Source: Asterias rubens
Taxonomy: Eukaryota > Echinodermata > Asteroidea > Forcipulatida > Asteriidae
Assembly (NCBI RefSeq): GCF_902459465.1
Contig: NW_022985738.1
Coordinates: forward strand, 26,621-90,620
DNA: 64,000 nt
Direction of reading: 5' to 3'
Shown: positions 62,247 through 64,000 of the stretch, piece after piece
Layout of the letters: each line of letters starts with the position of its first letter
Position numbering within the stretch: position 1 is the stretch's first letter
Notes under the pieces: model-generated
What the model was told of the DNA's origin: nothing
The model's database searches: none
What the model saw: the letters and a program-made list of their open reading frames with translations, nothing else
Translations under genes and position numbers: made by a program

Positions 62247-62797
62247 CAAGTCTAGGTTTATGTCAGCATCGGGAAAGCTAGGCTCGGTGTTGACAGGGCA
62301 TAAAACGGACGAGCAAATACAATAATTGACAGGTGTGGGTATCTATATTATGGAGAGACAATCAATACACCCATGGACCTGGTTGTGTAAAGGATGGACA
62401 ATTAAGGTCCGGTGTGATGAGGCCTGCCTCATTACAGTTGTAGTGGCCAGTCAGATCGCTCTGACAAGTGACAGTGACGTTATTGCTTTTCGGCAGGGTA
62501 ATTTTTTTTTTCCATTTTTATTATCGTTGTCAAAAATCACACCAAACACCGATCTGGGATACAGTGGTCATGTTTAGGTCATGTTTTGGATACGCACAAA
62601 AATCCAAACACAATAGAGAAAACAGTCAAAAGCAACGGTGACCAAAAAAACAACCCACAAAAAAACACCGTATTTAACAAACAAACACCCCAACTAACAA
62701 ATGAAAGAAAACTTGTTTGGTTTTGTACTATAATTATGTTGGGTTATTGTCTTTCCCGAAACTAAAGCGGTGTTTTGCTTGTTTGTTGGAAAGGATG

Positions 62798-62885
62798 TTT
62801 GTTTGTTGTTTGTTTGTTTGTTTGTTTGTTTGTTTGTTTGTTTGTTTGTTTATTTGTTTGTTTGTTTGTTTGTTGGTTTGTTTGC
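62798..62885. repeat. (GTTT)n microsatellite
   Basis: Around 20 GTTT units with a few interruptions. Open frames across it are artefacts. Confidence 0.95.
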
Positions 62886-63242
62886 TTAATATTTGTAACT
62901 TCTTCGCTCACGGTCTCGACATCTTTAGTTGACATTTTACTTGACATCTGACAGTTGGATTCACAAGTAATACAATTAACTTTCTTTATGCAGATGGATG
63001 GTCCTTAAAGACAAGTAGTAACGTTCTCACTTGAGGCAGTTTTGAACTTGTCAATATAGTAACTGTCTCATGTTAAAACTTTAATAAGGTGTCGACATGT
63101 AATTGATCGTGATGTTTAGCCAGACAATTACGTATCTCGTACGAAGACTGCAATATCGACTAGAAGTAGATAAGAGGTTTGCAGCATACACGAGGCCAAT
63201 CAGATCCCATAGGAGTGTTTGAACTACTTGAGTGTGGGCATC

Positions 63243-63645
63243 TTTAAAGACACTGGACACTATTTGTAATTGTCAAAGACCAGTCTTCTCACTTGGTGCA
63301 CCTCAACATATGCATAAAATAACAAACCTGTGAAAATTTGTCTCAATTGGTCGTCGAAGTTGCGAGATAATAATGAAAGGAAAAACACCATTGTCGCACG
63401 AAGTTGAATGCTTGATTTTGAGACCTCAAATTCAGTCCTCATAAAATCAATATCTAAATAAAATGAGGGCTCTAAATCAAATTCAAATATTTAAGTGGAC
63501 AACAACTTCTTTGTCGAAAACTATACGTTACTTCAGAGGGAGCCTTTTCTCACAACATTTTATACTATCTCCATTGCTTGTTACCAAGTAAGTTTTGATG
63601 CTAAAAATTATTTTGAGTAATTACCAATAGTGTTTACTGCCTTTA
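63243..63645 (-). mobile_element. MITE family 1, full reverse copy
   Basis: TTTAAAGACACTGGACACTA to GTGTTTACTGCCTTTAA. Confidence 0.85.
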
Positions 63646-63819
63646 ATACCGACATGTGGTACCTGGCGATTGATACGCTGTAATGGAGACAACACTATTA
63701 TACGATGTTTAATTTGGCTGTCTCGGCACTGTGTTTGCTTATTATCAGATGACACTCCGAAGCAAACATGAGGGAAACTGTCAGAAATTTACCAACGAAC
63801 CTAATTTGGTGCATCCTAT

Positions 63820-64000
63820 TAAAGACTCTGTACACTATTGGTAATTGTCAAAGACCAGTCTTCTCACTTGGTGTATCCAACATTAACATCAAATAACAAA
63901 CCTGTGAAAATTTGAGCTCAATTGGTCATCGAAGTTGCGAGAAAATAACGGGAAAACCCACAATTGTTTCCGCACATTTCGCCGTGTCATGACATAAAAT
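63820..64000 (-). mobile_element. MITE family 1, copy cut by window end
   Basis: Begins TTAAAGACTCTGTACACTAT and runs off the right edge. Confidence 0.8.

Larger units (their letters stand above)
55880..64000. other. Gene-poor interval to window end
   Basis: No exon chain or recognisable protein found. Content is SINE-B, MITE copies, the triplication, the GTTT array and unassigned AT-rich sequence. I see nothing identifiable in 58,700-60,160 or 60,280-61,190. Confidence 0.6.

Noticed and set aside
62717..62947. Leu/Phe/Val-rich and Thr/Asn/Lys/Gln-repeat open frames
   Set aside because: They are translations of the (GTTT)n microsatellite.

Overview
This is animal nuclear DNA: split genes with GT-AG introns, TATA promoters, dense short inverted-repeat transposons (MITEs), two tRNA-derived SINE families, satellites and microsatellites. 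The gene content (an apolipoprotein B/apolipophorin-like large lipid transfer protein, a proteinase K-like secreted protease, a single-domain netrin/TIMP-fold protein and an orphan class A GPCR) suits a marine deuterostome invertebrate, most likely an echinoderm. That assignment is inference and I cannot confirm the species.

Layout. (1) Positions 1-33,240, minus strand: the 5' part of a very large lipid transfer protein (LLTP) gene that runs off the left edge. I could chain 27 coding exons by reading frame and splice sites, about 2,240 codons. It has a signal peptide, the N-terminal lipid-transfer module (beta-barrel, then alpha-helical domain) and long beta-rich lipid-binding regions, including one 2.17-kb exon. 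The chain is in phase except at three places: an apparent one-base frame break in the signal-peptide exon, a missing stretch between exons 12 and 13, and a phase clash between exons 26 and 27. (2) Introns of this gene hold a 62-bp minisatellite that ends beside a splice donor, two partial exon duplications, and a 5.24-kb foldback-like element with symmetric ACGTTG-rich and GCAGT-rich arrays. (3) Positions 33,270-37,190: intergenic space between the diverging LLTP and protease promoters. (4) Positions 37,193-41,740, plus strand: secreted subtilase (S8, proteinase K type), 375 aa in seven coding exons with 5' and 3' UTR introns. (5) Positions 43,033-45,382, minus strand: a 162-aa secreted NTR-domain protein with TIMP-like cysteine spacing, convergent with the protease. 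(6) Positions 45,390-53,015: no gene seen, MITE-rich. (7) Positions 53,016-54,653, minus strand: intronless 545-aa rhodopsin-like GPCR. Locally duplicated DNA lies upstream of it. (8) Positions 55,900-64,000: no gene seen; SINEs, MITEs, a near-identical 321-bp triplication and a (GTTT)n array.

Functionally the genes do not form an obvious pathway. The one suggestive neighbourhood is an apoB-like lipid carrier head-to-head with a proteinase K-type secreted subtilase, the broad clan that contains PCSK9. The most unusual structures are the 5.24-kb symmetric foldback-like element and the repeated partial duplication of LLTP exon edges. No computation or database search was run; all family calls rest on motif reading.
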